Source of the DNA: Roridomyces roridus
Taxonomy: Eukaryota; Basidiomycota; Agaricomycetes; Agaricales; Mycenaceae
Length of the DNA stretch: 64,000 nt
NCBI GenBank assembly: GCA_029378245.1
Contig: JARKIF010000003.1
Span: 186,001-250,000 of the forward strand
Direction: 5' to 3'
The translations under genes were made by a program, and so were the position numbers. Within the stretch, counting starts at the first letter, position 1, and every line of letters begins with the position of its first letter. Of this stretch, positions 32,667-44,420 are shown piece by piece. Under the pieces are notes generated by a model. The model was not told the DNA's origin. It ran no database searches and saw only the letters and a list, made by a program, of their open reading frames with translations.

Positions 32667-32851
32667 ACCCTGCTTGCGCAGAAGCCATACGAGCCACCGG
32701 ATGGCTTTTTTGACGTGCGCGTCCTATGGCTAATTTAGGCAGCAAAAGCCATTCAATGGCTCCACGAGCCAAGTTTAGCAGAGTGGAGCCATATGACGCG
32801 CACGGCCAAAAAGCCATTACGTGGCTCGTATGGCTTCTGCGCAAGCTCTCT
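32667..32851. mobile_element. 185-bp MITE, copy 2
   Basis: Identical over all 185 bp to the copy at 17497-17681, but flanked by a different 3-bp duplication, ATC (32664-32666, 32852-32854). Identity of a non-coding repeat at two sites points to recent movement or to an assembly duplication; different target sites favour movement. Confidence 0.92.
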
Positions 32852-32923
32852 ATCGAATGGTCCCATCTCTTCATTGGATTCTTGGATCCGGACTCGTCAG
32901 AGATATTCTGGGAGAAATGTACT

Positions 32924-32997
32924 CGTGAACGACTCGATGGACTCGTGAACGATTCGATGAACTCGTGAACGATTCAATGAACTCGTGAGCAACTGAC
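32924..32997 (+). repeat. 20-bp minisatellite, about four units
   Basis: Units of the form ACTCGTGAACGATTCGATGA follow in tandem with one to six differences; the last unit is the most divergent. No coding context. Confidence 0.7.
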
Positions 32998-33222
32998 TGA
33001 CCCCGGCCTCGATTCGGCCTGGTCCGGCGACGAAATTTCCGTGTGTCCCGGCTCTCACCGCTCGCCGGCTTGAGAAATTTTCCCAGTCGGTTGCAGTATG
33101 GTACGCCCTCCGATGGCAAGGAAACACAGTCAGCGGAGGCCGACAAGCGAAAGCTATGGAACAGCATGGAACTAACAACGGATTACCCATTCCGTCCGAG
33201 TCCCCGCTGGGAATCCCGCAAC

Positions 33223-33655
33223 TAGTATTGCCGCGAGGTGAGGTGGAGGTACCTTGAGGTGATCAAGTGTCAACCTCGGCCCACCTTGAGTTCTGATGAG
33301 CCGACCTCGAGTTACCTCGGAGGTGGTGGACAGAAAAGGAAATCCCCCGTAGAGCTCGTCGGCTCATGCTAAAAAATATTACATTGTAAGGAGAATGTGT
33401 TGTTATTGCATAATGCATACAAAATTCAATGTAGTAAGAGCAGTAGGGATTGAGGAGGGCGGTTGAAGCAGAGGATTGGAGTCGGGACGACAGATCAGTA
33501 AATGTCGGCTGGTTGTCATGTCCCCTTCGGGGTACATCAGCTCGGAGGTGGCTTGAGGCGACCGAGGTGATGCGACCTCAAGGCACCGTTTATGGTAACA
33601 TGTCGGAGGTGAAGTGACCTCAGCTCCGAGGTACCTTCACCTCGCGGCAACACTA
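33223..33655. mobile_element. hAT-like MITE, 433 bp, 8-bp TSD
   Basis: Ends TAGTATTGCCGCGAGGTGA and, on the other strand, TAGTGTTGCCGCGAGGTGA. A perfect 8-bp duplication CCCGCAAC flanks it (33215-33222, 33656-33663). GAGGT and ACCTC words recur throughout, so the element is strongly self-complementary. No coding frame. Confidence 0.9.
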
Positions 33656-33663
33656 CCCGCAAC

Positions 33664-35204
33664 CTCGGAGCGCCGATCATTCAAACCCACATGTTGTCCT
33701 GCGTCGACAGTGCACAGATCCACTTTCCAAACAGCGGCGTTAGCGACGGAGATCATCCCTTGACAAGAATTGAAGAATTCAGACACGGAATATATTACCA
33801 TGACGCGTTGAGAGCGTCATTGTCGGTCGCGCAACGTTCCTCGGCAACGACAACGGAACCCGCGTACGTGGTCCAACACGTTTGAAACTTGGCTTCTGTT
33901 CCGGATTCTCGATCGGGCGACAGGAACGGAACGAGGTCGGGGAGAAGAAGCAAACAAATCGAACACTCGTCACGTGTCTCATGTTCAGCTTGTCTCCCGC
34001 CAACTCCCGAATTTTGTGGCCAACGCATCCGATGCAGATCAGCAGAAAATTGAAATTCATTCATCTGGTTGCGTTGGGCTTTAATAGAATCTGATGCACG
34101 CGATATTAACAGACGTCTTAAGCACAGGAGCCGTTCAAATTTCTTGCACCGGAAACTGCCAGAGTCAGTGATGACTTCCCCGTGAATCACCTTGAACTAA
34201 TGGCGGCGTCTTGAAGTACGGATGGAATGAACACCACGGTAAACATCTCCTTCGACTGTTCGAATTCAATTCTCATGACTCGGGAGCACACCAAGGTATA
34301 AAGGCAACTAATTACACATGTTCACATCCCATTCCCGACTCGTATCCATCTAATTCCACGCCTCCGTCCGAGGAAGATTCACTCCCTAATCCGCACTCAC
34401 ACATTCCCTTATCTTTACAGCAGCAACCTTTTCCCGACGCCGACGGGGGTGAGAGATATGAAGTCGGCCGCGGACGTAAAGTACAGCACAGATAAGAGCC
34501 AGGCTTCCGGCCCTTTATGGCAGCAGCAGCCGAAAGCCGAAATGAATTTACGAACCCAATACGAACCAATTACGAAGTCGGGAGCCTTCTGGGTAGGGCG
34601 GCGGGATGACGGTGCAATTGATTTATTTTTCCCAGGGAGAACGCACGTTGAATGATTTTGAGAGCGGGGTAAGTATCTCGGGATCGGCGTACAACAATCT
34701 GTGTCGGCGTCAATTGCAAGGTGTATGGACCGAATAGTAAACTCCGAGGCTGATTTGATTTTGTGCTTGCGATGCTTACTTGCTCTGCGAGACAAAAAGA
34801 TGTGAGTTCATTCCGGGGCTGAAGGCGGGTGCGTTGGAGCCTGGAATGGAGAGGAGCTGTCCTCGGACAAGCAGATCTATGCATATCAGTGTCGGCCCCC
34901 ATGGGTTGTTGGGCCCATGGGGCAAAGGGAAGAAGGACGAGCGCACTGGGCGAAACTCACCTTTGCCCGAGAATTTACAGAAAAGGCGCATCATCCGTCC
35001 GCCATCAAAAAAAGTTGAACATTGAACTTGGCACGTGCACCGTGTTTTCATTCGAAATCAAATCGGCGCCAGCCTTGCTTGGACTCGTTAGCTCTCAGGG
35101 CTATGAGAATCAAATTGGCCGTAAGAGCGGATTGCGCGTATGCAGGACCCGACTACAGCGACCCAAAAGCAAAAGCGGCAAAAACAGAGGTCGCCCATCT
35201 TGTA
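33664..35204. other. Intergenic, no gene seen
   Basis: No supported gene. A GGGTTGTTGGGCCCAT word at about 34904-34919 equals the terminus of the 7815-11890 element in inverted orientation, but no partner arm or duplication was found, so it may be only a remnant. Confidence 0.35.
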
Positions 35205-35298
35205 TAGCAGCAACTCCTTTCGATCCAGTGACCTCGGGGTACAAGTTCTTTCTGAACGCGATATGGGCCCCGCGCGCTTCCATCTGCGCCATGCTACT
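35205..35298 (-). tRNA. Initiator tRNA-Met-like gene with 21-nt intron, probably decayed
   Basis: The minus strand matches the initiator tRNA at 32273 but is interrupted after position 37 by a 21-nt segment (35241-35261), the canonical tRNA intron site. The acceptor pairs with one G-U. In the T stem two changes (ACTGG with GGAGT) create two G-G mismatches, while the ATCGAAA loop is kept. A T5 run follows downstream. The intron placement argues for descent from a working gene; the T-stem mismatches argue that this copy is now a pseudogene. Confidence 0.7.
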
Positions 35299-38200
35299 GA
35301 TAGGGGCAAATTTTCTGTGAAAGCTGGGGTATTTATGAAATCGGAGGTCACCCGGTAGACCGACCCAAATATCGGACAGACCTCAAGGCGCAGGAGACTC
35401 AGGGTCGCCAGCCGTCCAGAGATTTAGCAATCAAGCAAACGATGCAAGAGTGGGAAGAGTGCGAATAGTACTCCTTTAGTACTCCGGTCAATTGATCGCC
35501 GCAAATGATTTTGCAAATCGGAATCGCGTGCGCCGGCTGGAATAGAAGCAGAAGGGCTGGCCATGGCGATACTTTGCAAATCAGGTCAATTCCAGAAAGA
35601 ATCTTCTCGAAGTCGGCTTGATTCAGACGGTGGCCAATGTGCCGGTTTACTTATACCAAGGCAGGGGATGCTCAACGTTTCTGGACGGTGCAGAGTCGAA
35701 GGGCGGACCTGTCCATCTGTGGGTACCGTTTCACAGAGCGGTAGATAATCCGTAGATTCAACTTGTTCACCGTGTTGAAGAGACGCTGAACCAGGTGCCA
35801 TGCAAGACCAGGCACTGCAGCTGGTCCGAGCTTGAAGTTCTGTCGCGTTAATTTTGAACTCGCTGACTACATATGTGTAGCGCGGCGCCGGAACACATGC
35901 ACATGCCATTTCGAAAGAAGCGAGGGCGCCGATCAATTGCGCAACGACCATCCCACCATTCCCGCAATCGCATTGCGCAATATGTAACTTCCAATTGATA
36001 ACTGACAGCCCGGGCCCACTTCTTCGCGGTTGATCCCCGTGTGCCTCGGACGTCCGCGAAAAATGGAAGGGAGCTGTGGGAGAGTAAAATAAAAGGTTTG
36101 GCATTTGTTCGGCTAGCCCAATTGTCGCGTGACTAACCGTGAACACGGCGGAAGGTTTGAAGGCTCACAGCCTCCAGCCTACAGTTAACTCTGGATGCAG
36201 ACTGAAGTAGACGCTCCGAGCTTGGTCACCCGGCCGAGCTCTGTTAATAACCACGTAATCGAATGTGCGCGGCGTAGACATACATAGCATTTGCATCGGA
36301 TTGGATGGACCGACACTGCGCGTGCGCGTGCGTCTCAATATAAATCACTGGAATTTTAGAAAAGTCGCCGGTGCCGGATATCACGATCGAGGATTCGGAT
36401 TCGGAACAAGCAAGGAAGATTGAGCGCCAAGTGCGAAGGTTGGTAATCACACTCAGAACAAGTACTTTCTCCATGGATCGCCGGGAGTCGACCGAGGTTG
36501 ACGCCAAAAAGCAGGAGGAACATTGTGAAACCAAATTGAAACCGACAATTGGAGAGAGATAGAAGGGGTGAAAGGGTACCCTATCTCGTTAGAAGGCATA
36601 GGGAGAGTCGAGACTCGAATTGCCATCAACAAATCGGCGGACGGAAGTGAAGGAGGGAGATCTCAATCCAAATTCAACGCCTTCTAGACCCTCCCATAGT
36701 ATTATATTAGTAGCAGCAGAAGGTCGAGGAAGGCAGACATACTTGCAAGCTGAACTTCCACCGGTGGCGCGCGCGTGCGTCGAGAATCGACGCCGCTCCT
36801 ACAATAGAGCTAAATTTCACCGACTTCCAATCAGTGCGGGGCCCAGCCCCGAAAAGTCGGCTCCATGGGGAACGACTTCGAGTCCGAGTCCGACCTCGAA
36901 CCGGGATGAATGCATCGATGATAGCGAGTCCGATGATGGCTATCCGGGGAGCTATTGACCAAAGACTGGAGCTGGGTATCATCAGAATCATGTTAATGTG
37001 GATGGGAGCCTACTACTGGGAGTTTGGCGCACGTCTACTAGTGAGATGAGAGTGAGTATGGTATGAACACCGGAGGAGGGAGTTCTGCGTGGGATGGTAT
37101 ACCCAATTGGTGGTGTTTTTTCGCCGTCGGGACTCGAAGTTGTTGTTTAGGCTGTGAAATTTTTGAACCCATGATTCTCTGAAGGTCTTTCCTTCGTTTC
37201 GTTCGTTTCGTCTCGTAAGTTCTCCCGTCATGGAAAAATAGAATAAACGCCGAGTCTACCCTTTTATGTTGAATTCGTTGCTTGTTTTTTCGCCCGTCGG
37301 TCATTGTCATTGGTGTGTGTGTCCACAATGAAAAAAAAGGCACCTCAAAATTGAAAGACAGCCTCACAACGGATACGGTTTAGCGCGAGATGTGTGTGTA
37401 CGGGAGATATGGGCGCGTGGTGATAGCTTTCCGTGGGTCTTCCGTACGTGCTGAGTGGTAAGAGTCGACCGCCGATGCTAGGTATAGGTCAATGATGCAA
37501 GAGGTACCGTGCCAGACGGAGCGGGAGAGGGAGGAGATCTACCTGGCGATAAGCTGGGATTAACGCCGAGCCGCGTTGTGGGGAAAGAACTTTTTTTTTG
37601 CCTGCGTCCATACTTCGTGGACGAGGACGCGCTGAAGAGAAAGCGACGGGCCCCGCCGCGTTCGAGTAGCATGCATAGTAACTCCATAGTGTTGTATCGT
37701 CACTGGTCAGCAGTGGAGTCGACGTCGGCGTCGGGCAATGGCAGACTTGGCAGGAGCGCGGGAGCGTGGCTGGGGAGCTTGTCAGACTAGAGTTCAGTGC
37801 ACGTCTGGGACCCTGGCTCGTGGGGTCGGTCTTGGGAGCCGGCGACCAACGTACCTGTCAACCAACATCGATAAGTGAGTCGTTTGGATGCCGTCGCCGG
37901 GAGGGGTACCCACGGTGTTGAGGATCAGTGGTACTTCTCGGGCGCGCGCTATGGTGGATGATTGGCCACTGGCAATGCTTGGTTGTGGGGATGTCGAGAT
38001 GAGGTTGTTGCGATTAATTCCCCAAGGTCATCTTCGAGATGGAATGGAAAAGAGGTCGATGCGAGTCAAGGAGGGTCGGGTAGAAGCGGGGCCACTTGGA
38101 GTGCGTTTGGGTGGGTGCGGACGGAGTTGGGATGCGGGTGCCTGCGGAGTCCGGCGTTCAATCTTCTTTTCTGCGTCAGCTTGAATGACTACGCATGATT

Positions 38201-39225
38201 GTCCTCGTGATCCATAGCTGTGTCGGCTCTGTAATAGTATACGCCGCCGGTTGCCAGCGATCGGGTTTCGATTTTGATGGGAGAACAAGAGGATTTGAAA
38301 TTGGCGGTTTTTTCAGAAGGTCTGACAAAAAAGATAATTCAAGGCCAAGTGGTTTTTGTGTGTGGGGATTCCATTCCGAATGTCCTTGCTTCCATTCCAT
38401 TTCTCTCGAGACTGAGACACGAGAAATAGGGATCTGATTCAACGGGGTTGCCCAGTTTGGACAGAAGTGAGATCGATAAGCACTGTCGGCGGTGGCGTTT
38501 CGCGTAGCTACGCGTGTGGGGTTTCCTACCGAGCCCGAAGACGCCGTGAGTTGAGGGGAGGTTGGGGCGAGAACAAGCCTGGAGTGGCCGTGGAGGTGGA
38601 CTTTCCTACAACGATAATAAGCTACTTGGAGGATTCGCTCCAGGAACGTGTGGGTGGAGCGGATAAGATTACCATCTTTTTTTGGGGAGAACAAGAAAAT
38701 TGGTGTGGGTCTTTTGATGCCTCCATTGGGTTGTGGCGATTTCCGTTTTTTGTTTCTCTTGTGCAACTCTTGTTGGTGACCCTTGGGTCAAGTGATACAT
38801 TACGGCCTCTTATTGAAAAAAAAAACTGTAAAGTGACAGGGTGGGAACTCGGACGTCGCAGCACCTCCGGCCGCGAGGTCGGAATGTCGGGACGAAGCGA
38901 TACGTGAAGAGGCCATGATTGGTGTGATTTTATGCGAATTTCCGTGCTGCAAGGCGATGCACAACGCGGCATCGGCGACGGTGGAAAACTCAAGAAAAGA
39001 CACGCACACAAGGTCAATGGTGAGAAGAGACTAGGAACAAGGGCGGCTTCGTTGTTGGCGGCCGAGTGCACGTCTCGAGTCTTCCGCGGGAAGTGAGAAT
39101 TACAGCGTTGACGACGATCTATTCGGCTTATCCGAAGATCGGATCGGGCCAACTTGCTTCCAAATCGGGACAGGTGGAGCACCTCCATCTCCTCTCACGT
39201 CCCCTCTCTCAAAAAGACCCACACC
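35299..39225. other. Long region without a recognised gene
   Basis: Nearly 4 kb with only short or compositionally biased frames. None has a start, splice sites and a domain together. The final 200 bp before 39226 are pyrimidine-rich (CCTCTCAC, CCCCTCTCTC), typical of a basidiomycete promoter or leader for the gene at 39266. Confidence 0.35.
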
Positions 39226-39240
39226 ATGTCCACAGTCTAA
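39226..39240 (+). promoter_or_regulatory. Upstream ORF of four codons before the CBM21 gene
   Basis: ACACCATGTC is a strong start context, and the frame ATG-TCC-ACA-GTC-TAA ends 25 bp before the main ATG at 39266. If the transcript starts upstream of 39226, ribosomes would meet this ORF first, so it could lower or condition translation of the main protein. No transcript data were available. Confidence 0.5.
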
Positions 39241-39265
39241 GACCCCCCCGACCCAGCCCGACATT

Positions 39266-41709
39266 ATGCCCTATTCTGTCCCTGGCGTCGTTGCTCCCCC
39301 GCCTCCCACTGCGCCGCCATACGCTCCTCCTCGCCCAAGCCACCGTCGTTCCTACACCTTTGCGGCCAACGACCCCACCAACCATGGCGCGTTCACGCCT
39401 CTAGGCTCTTTGCCACGTCGCTCTCGCTCTCCCGCCCAGTTTCACTTTCGCGCAGACGAGGACGACAGCAGCGAGAGCAGTGACGACAAGCATGACGACG
39501 AGGACGATGGGCCCCCACCCCCGCTACGTCTCAAGCAGCCCCAGCCAGCGTTCAGACTCACGCCTCCAACCACCTATGTCCGTAAACGGTCCCCTCCAAG
39601 CTCGAGCATCAACGTCGCGGTGCCCTTCCCTCGCTCTTCACCCGTCCCCAGTCCCACGCTGCTCAGTCCCCTACCGACTCCCCAGCGGCCTGCAGGTCCT
39701 GCGCGCACGGCCTCGCACCCCGTCATCCTACTTTCCAACGGCAAACCGCTCAAATCATCCCTCAAATCGTCATCCAGCGCTCCACACATGAGTGCTCCCT
39801 CGCAGCATCTTCGTGCGCGCTCAGCCCCCTCGACACCCTCCCTCTCCTCCTCGCTCTCCTCCCTCGCGTCTTCTTCTGCGTCCAACTCTGACGCCGAGGA
39901 CGACCAGAATCCTTGGGACCAAATGGGCGGCGACGGCTCACCATTCTCACCCGGCACCCCCAAGGCGGTGCATTTCCCAGCCCCGTCCGAAGGACTCGAG
40001 ACGGTCCTCCTCTTTCGCCGCGGTGCCCGACCAGCAGCGGTCTCACTGGGCTCGGTCGTCCCGGGCTCAGAGGACACGGAGACCGAGACTGAAACAGATC
40101 GTGATGTCGGTGTCCGATGGAGAAGTGCGAGTCTCGGGAATGGTGGACGTGCAGCTGGAGATGGGGAGGGTTTCCCTTTCCCTCGTCTGGCTGCTGGTGG
40201 CAGCCCTCTACGGCCTCCCATACCGTCGCAATTCATGGCGCAAGCCAAGCCTTGGCGGTATGCGCTCGATGGACCTGCTCTGGTTGGGCGCGTTCCTGGT
40301 CGGGAGAGCATGGTTTTCCTGGAGAGCGCTGAGCTCTGCCAGCCTTCCTTTTCGACGACGCGCGAAGGCGAGGTAAAGCTCAAGGGCACGCTGATCGCCC
40401 GCAACGCGGCCTTTGAGAAGCACGTCTATGTGCGGTTCACCCTTGATGGGTGGTCGACGACGAGCGAGGTTTGCGCAAAGTGGTTGGAGGCTGTGACGCC
40501 CCAGGAGGAGGAGGCGGGTCCTGGGTGGGATCGCTTTACTTGGGAGATTCGGTTGACCGACTACGCTGCTGCTGGTGGTCGACGCGGCAGGGGGCTGGAG
40601 GGGAGGAGGCTGGAGATGGTCGTCAGGGTTTGGATGCCTTGGGTCGAGAGGGGCAGCGTCGCGCCTTACGTATGGAGTGGTGAGTCGTGATCTTGTCTTT
40701 CTTTTTCGTCTTGACCCCTGACGTGCCTTGTCCTAGATTCACTTGTATCGAATCCTCATGCAGCGTCCCAGAGCAAGTATTGGGTTGGCACGGGCGGTGG
40801 CGGGTCTGGCGAGTGGTGGGACAACAATGGAGGGACCAATTACGTTGTCGTGTTCCAGGTCGTCCACGACGATGGTGAGTTATTCTTTCGTTCTTGGGAA
40901 AAGACGCTAACGAGGATGTAGAGCCCGCTCCACCTCCACCTGCCCCCGTTGTAACGCCGCCTGCGAAAGTCGAGGGTGAGTCATTCTATTCTTCGGGTCG
41001 AGTTTGTGCTAACGAAACTGCAGAGTCTACTGTGAGCGTTATACCGTTCCCGACCTCGGGCGGCAGTATGATGATGATGGACGACGCGCCTGCTGCGCCT
41101 GTCTTTTCACCCACCATCTCCCCGACCCACTCCCACTCTTCGTTCACCGGACCACATACGCCACCCTACTCGACTTCATCAGTCCACCCTAGCCATCCCA
41201 CGCATCCTCCTCCACCACCGCGGTCTGCCCATGCGCAGGCTCTTGCGGCCAAGCTTGGAAAGCTGCAGCTCAGGAACTATGCAGCACCGACAAAGGTCTC
41301 GCCGCCTGCTGCTGTACCCGAGACGAAGCCGGTGGGGCTTTATTGGCCTTGGGGCACGTCTTCCACGCCCCCTCCTGCTCCTGCTCCCGTCGAAGAGGAA
41401 GATGACGCGTCGTCTGTGGCGTCGTCCACTCTGCCTGGGGACGACACACCGCCAACGAGTCCTGTGGGCGCTGGGGCTGTGCTCAAGGTGCTTTTCGACG
41501 ACGCTGCCGACGTCCCACTGCCGCCTTCGCCTGAGCCTGACGTGGAGATGGAGACGACTCCTACTACTGCGTTGACGCCGTCCGTTGACGACGTGCCGAT
41601 GAGTCCGTTGAGCCCTGCGGGTGCGGACGCTTCGTCGAGTTTGTACAAGGCATTTTTGCAGCAGTGGTGTTTTGCGGGTGCCGGGGGTGCGCAGGCTTTG
41701 AAGGTCTGA
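39266..41709 (+). CDS. CBM21 glycogen-targeting regulatory subunit of protein phosphatase 1
   Basis: Four exons (39266-40679, 40737-40874, 40922-40975, 41024-41709), all with GTGAGT donors and in the same phase, encode 763 residues. A KAVHF motif at residues 233-237 fits the RVxF docking site for protein phosphatase 1. A CBM21 carbohydrate-binding domain follows at about 348-512, with FEKHVYVRFTLDGW early and the hallmark WWDNNGGTNYVVVF in exon 2. The rest is Pro/Ser-rich and probably disordered. Fungal relatives (Gac1/Pig-type) bring PP1 to glycogen and so activate glycogen synthase; that role is inferred from the domains. The ATG at 39266 is preceded by a short uORF. Confidence 0.9.
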
Positions 41710-43593
41710 AGAGAACAAAAATCGACAAATACACGAGACGAGACGAATAAAAGGCGCTACGACCGGGACGACCTCGAGTGCTACCCTCCCATCACCATCC
41801 AATCCATCCACCCCGCACTTATATGCATGCTTTCATTCGTTTCTTGTTTATATCAAGCTGTTGTTGTACCACCACCACCACCACCACCACCACCTCACTT
41901 CACCGCCGCCAGCCCACATCTATTTTGGTTATCTTATGCATATTTTCTTCTTTCCGACCCTCCGTCTCCTCCTCGGCGCCACACCACACAATTCACATTT
42001 GTATATACATACATACATCCGCATACGCACGCACAATCTGCCCTGCCTCTCTCACACACACACTTGCTTCGAACGACGACCGACGACGGCGACCTAGGAG
42101 AAGAAGAAGACGAAGAAGACGGACGGATGGATAGATGGGTCGCCCTTGTCTTGGCTTTGGCTCCCGACGGCGGATCGGTTTGTATGATAGAGTACGGATT
42201 TCGATTCTTACTCCGCTGCAATCCAATCTCCGTTTACCACCAAACGACCAATCGCATCTCATCCCTTGTTGCTGGCCTACTATATGACGCGGACACTCGA
42301 TTGCACGCCGGAATACGAATACGAATACGAATACCAATAGCATACGGACGGACAGACGGGCTTACTACATACAGTAGGAGGATTGAAATGATTTCCGTTT
42401 TCGTTTCTCCCCCTTTCTGTTCCGCCTCCCCGCCTCCTTTTTTGATTTACACCCGCTCATCGATATCTTGTCTACATACCATATCTACACGCACGCACGC
42501 ACGCACTAGACTGACTGATTGCACGTATATTATTATTTCTTTGACGACTACGAACGATTTAGAGTGTAGTAGAGTACTTTATTAGTTGGGATGAAGATGA
42601 ATGAATCTGAACGAATAGATGAAATGAATACGAGCGATTTGCAATTGCGTATCTATGTAGCCGGATTGGGATTTTCGGTGATTGAGGAGAAATGGAGGGA
42701 AGGGGAAATCTCATCGGGGTGCCACGTTGGGGAGAGGGGAGGCGCCACGTTGAGCCACGAGGGTGAGGGGTGGTCGAGACTTCTAGAGGGGGCGGCTTGA
42801 GACGGTTTTGGTTCTTGGCTGCTTTGGGGAGTGGAGTCGAGTGTTGAGGGTGTAGGGCGTGTCGACGTCGATAAGGGATTGGAGTACGTGGATGAGTGGT
42901 GGTGCGTTTGAGAGAGGGAAAGAAGCAGAGGGGGAAAGGCGGGGGAGCGAACGACGGAACGAAGGAAGGGTAGGTGGGTGGGTGAGAGCGAGCGAGTATG
43001 TAAAGGCCCAGTGGTGGTCGTAGATAGCCCATAGACCTGGCTAGCCCTCGATAATATTGGTACTTTTCTTTTTCGACCGTCATAAATGACGTGCTTGTGG
43101 AGCAAAGGGAAGACGCCTTGAGAGTTTTTTGGTACCTGCATGTCTGATTTTGTTGTTCGTTGGCTGGTACTCGTGGCACTGGCAGACGGAGAGGGGATGC
43201 GGCTGGACGGCAACGAGTCTTCGAGCGTTCTGGATGCATGCTAGAGCGCGCGCTCGAGGGAAATTGAATGGCGACATGACATTCAATGAGTCTGTGGACC
43301 CCTAGAAGATCAGACGAGACTCGCGGACTCGACCAGTCGACCAAGGAAGGGTGCTGGCACTGGCGGGCTCCTTGCAAGAGATCACTGGCGATATTTTCAC
43401 GCGACAGGGCGGGCTCGGAATCGGTTAGTTAAATTTGTACCGACCGTGGTCGGCGGGGTCGCTTCCGAGTCCGTTCGTGGGAGTGATAGACCAAAGCACT
43501 GGGTTGTCTCGCGCAAAGCCAATCTCTGGCACCGCAGTGCCGAAATATGCAAGACAAGAGACAAGACAGACAAAAGTTCACAGACGCTTGAGA
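41710..43593. other. Non-coding with microsatellites
   Basis: No gene supported. It contains a (CCA)n run at about 41867-41893, CA-rich and CGCACG repeats, and a GAATAC repeat at about 42310-42330. The long minus-strand frame at 42559-43377 is low-complexity and lacks a domain. Confidence 0.4.
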
Positions 43594-43611
43594 TAAGAAA
43601 AGAGTGCGATC

Positions 43612-43770
43612 CTAGTCTAGCGGTAACCATCGGCCCAGTTACAGTTGATGAAAAAGGGCTGTAACCAGGAACCCGTGGGTTCGAATCCCTAAAGAAGCGG
43701 GCCTACTGGGGGAATGCTTCTGCAGACCTTTCAGGTAGCGCACTTCAATGAGTAACCGCCCAAACTTTTT
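43612..43770 (+). mobile_element. tRNA-derived SINE with 18-bp target duplication
   Basis: The element begins with an A-box-like CTAGTCTAGCGGTAACC and, about 50 nt on, has GGGTTCGAATCCC (B box), then about 80 bp of unrelated body and a T6 end. It is bracketed by a perfect 18-bp direct repeat TAAGAAAAGAGTGCGATC (43594-43611 and 43771-43788). The head does not fold into a usable tRNA, so it is not a tRNA gene. Long perfect duplications are the mark of LINE-type target-primed insertion. A LINE-type reverse transcriptase remnant lies at 14446-16794, but no shared 3' end was seen. Confidence 0.8.
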
Positions 43771-44327
43771 TAAGAAAAGAGTGCGATCGAATGTCAATTG
43801 TTGGTGGCGCGCAGGGAGACTTTGGGCCATGGGTCTGCTTTGCGCGTCGGCCGCCGGCGGTCGGGACCCCGACATGAGAAACAAGAAGAACAAGAACCAG
43901 ATCGACGAGTCCGAAGAATTGCGCAATCTGTATCTCCAGGGAGATCCATTGAGAAGAAGGGAATACAGTGATGAGAGACCTTGCATGACACGAGAAACAG
44001 AACCCATTCAGAAAAAGCAAAGAACATTTCACCCGAGAGATAAGGAAGACACAGACAGGGTAGCATGGACGTGAACACAACATCAAAGACGATTGTCGGC
44101 AGGAGAAAGGTTGGGATGCCGTTAGCCAGTAGTGGTGGTCGAGGAAAAGGACAGCTGACATCTCATGATCAGGCCAAGGATGGCCTCCACAGGGGGTTGG
44201 CCTCCACAGGGTTTAAAGTGGTCTCATGAGCAGGCGCGTCACGTTTGTACGCGGTTGTCGGAGAGGCATCGTTGAAGGGAACGTGAGCGGAGTGCCTGAA
44301 AGGATTTTGAGAAATAGAAAAAATGTA

Positions 44328-44420
44328 CTCTCGACCAGGGAGTCGAACCCTGCTCTCCCGCGGAGACAACAATAGAAATGAATGACAAGCGGGTGTACTG
44401 AACCGATATACTAGTCAAGA
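44328..44420 (-). tRNA. tRNA-Asp (GTC) with 20-nt intron
   Basis: The acceptor TCTTGAC pairs with GTCGAGA (one G-U) and the discriminator is G. The anticodon arm is CCCGC-TTGTCA, then intron 44363-44382, then C-GCGGG, so the intron follows position 37. The T arm is CAGGG-TTCGACT-CCCTG. A run of T follows immediately (rc of AAAAAAT before 44326). Length without intron is 73 nt. Confidence 0.92.

Noticed and set aside
34901..34927. Arm of another copy of the 7815-11890 element
   Set aside because: Only about 16 bp match, and neither a second arm nor a target duplication was found.
35586..36146. 186-codon minus-strand open frame
   Set aside because: No domain, no clear start context or introns; length is within chance for GC-balanced DNA.
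38176..38766. 196-codon minus-strand open frame
   Set aside because: Basic, low-complexity product with no domain; lies in the upstream region of the CBM21 gene.
42559..43377. 272-codon minus-strand open frame
   Set aside because: Low complexity (Pro/Ser/His from CT-rich DNA), no domain, no splice structure, next to microsatellites.
43612..43700. A tRNA gene
   Set aside because: A and B boxes are present but acceptor and anticodon stems do not form; the flanking 18-bp duplication shows it is a SINE.
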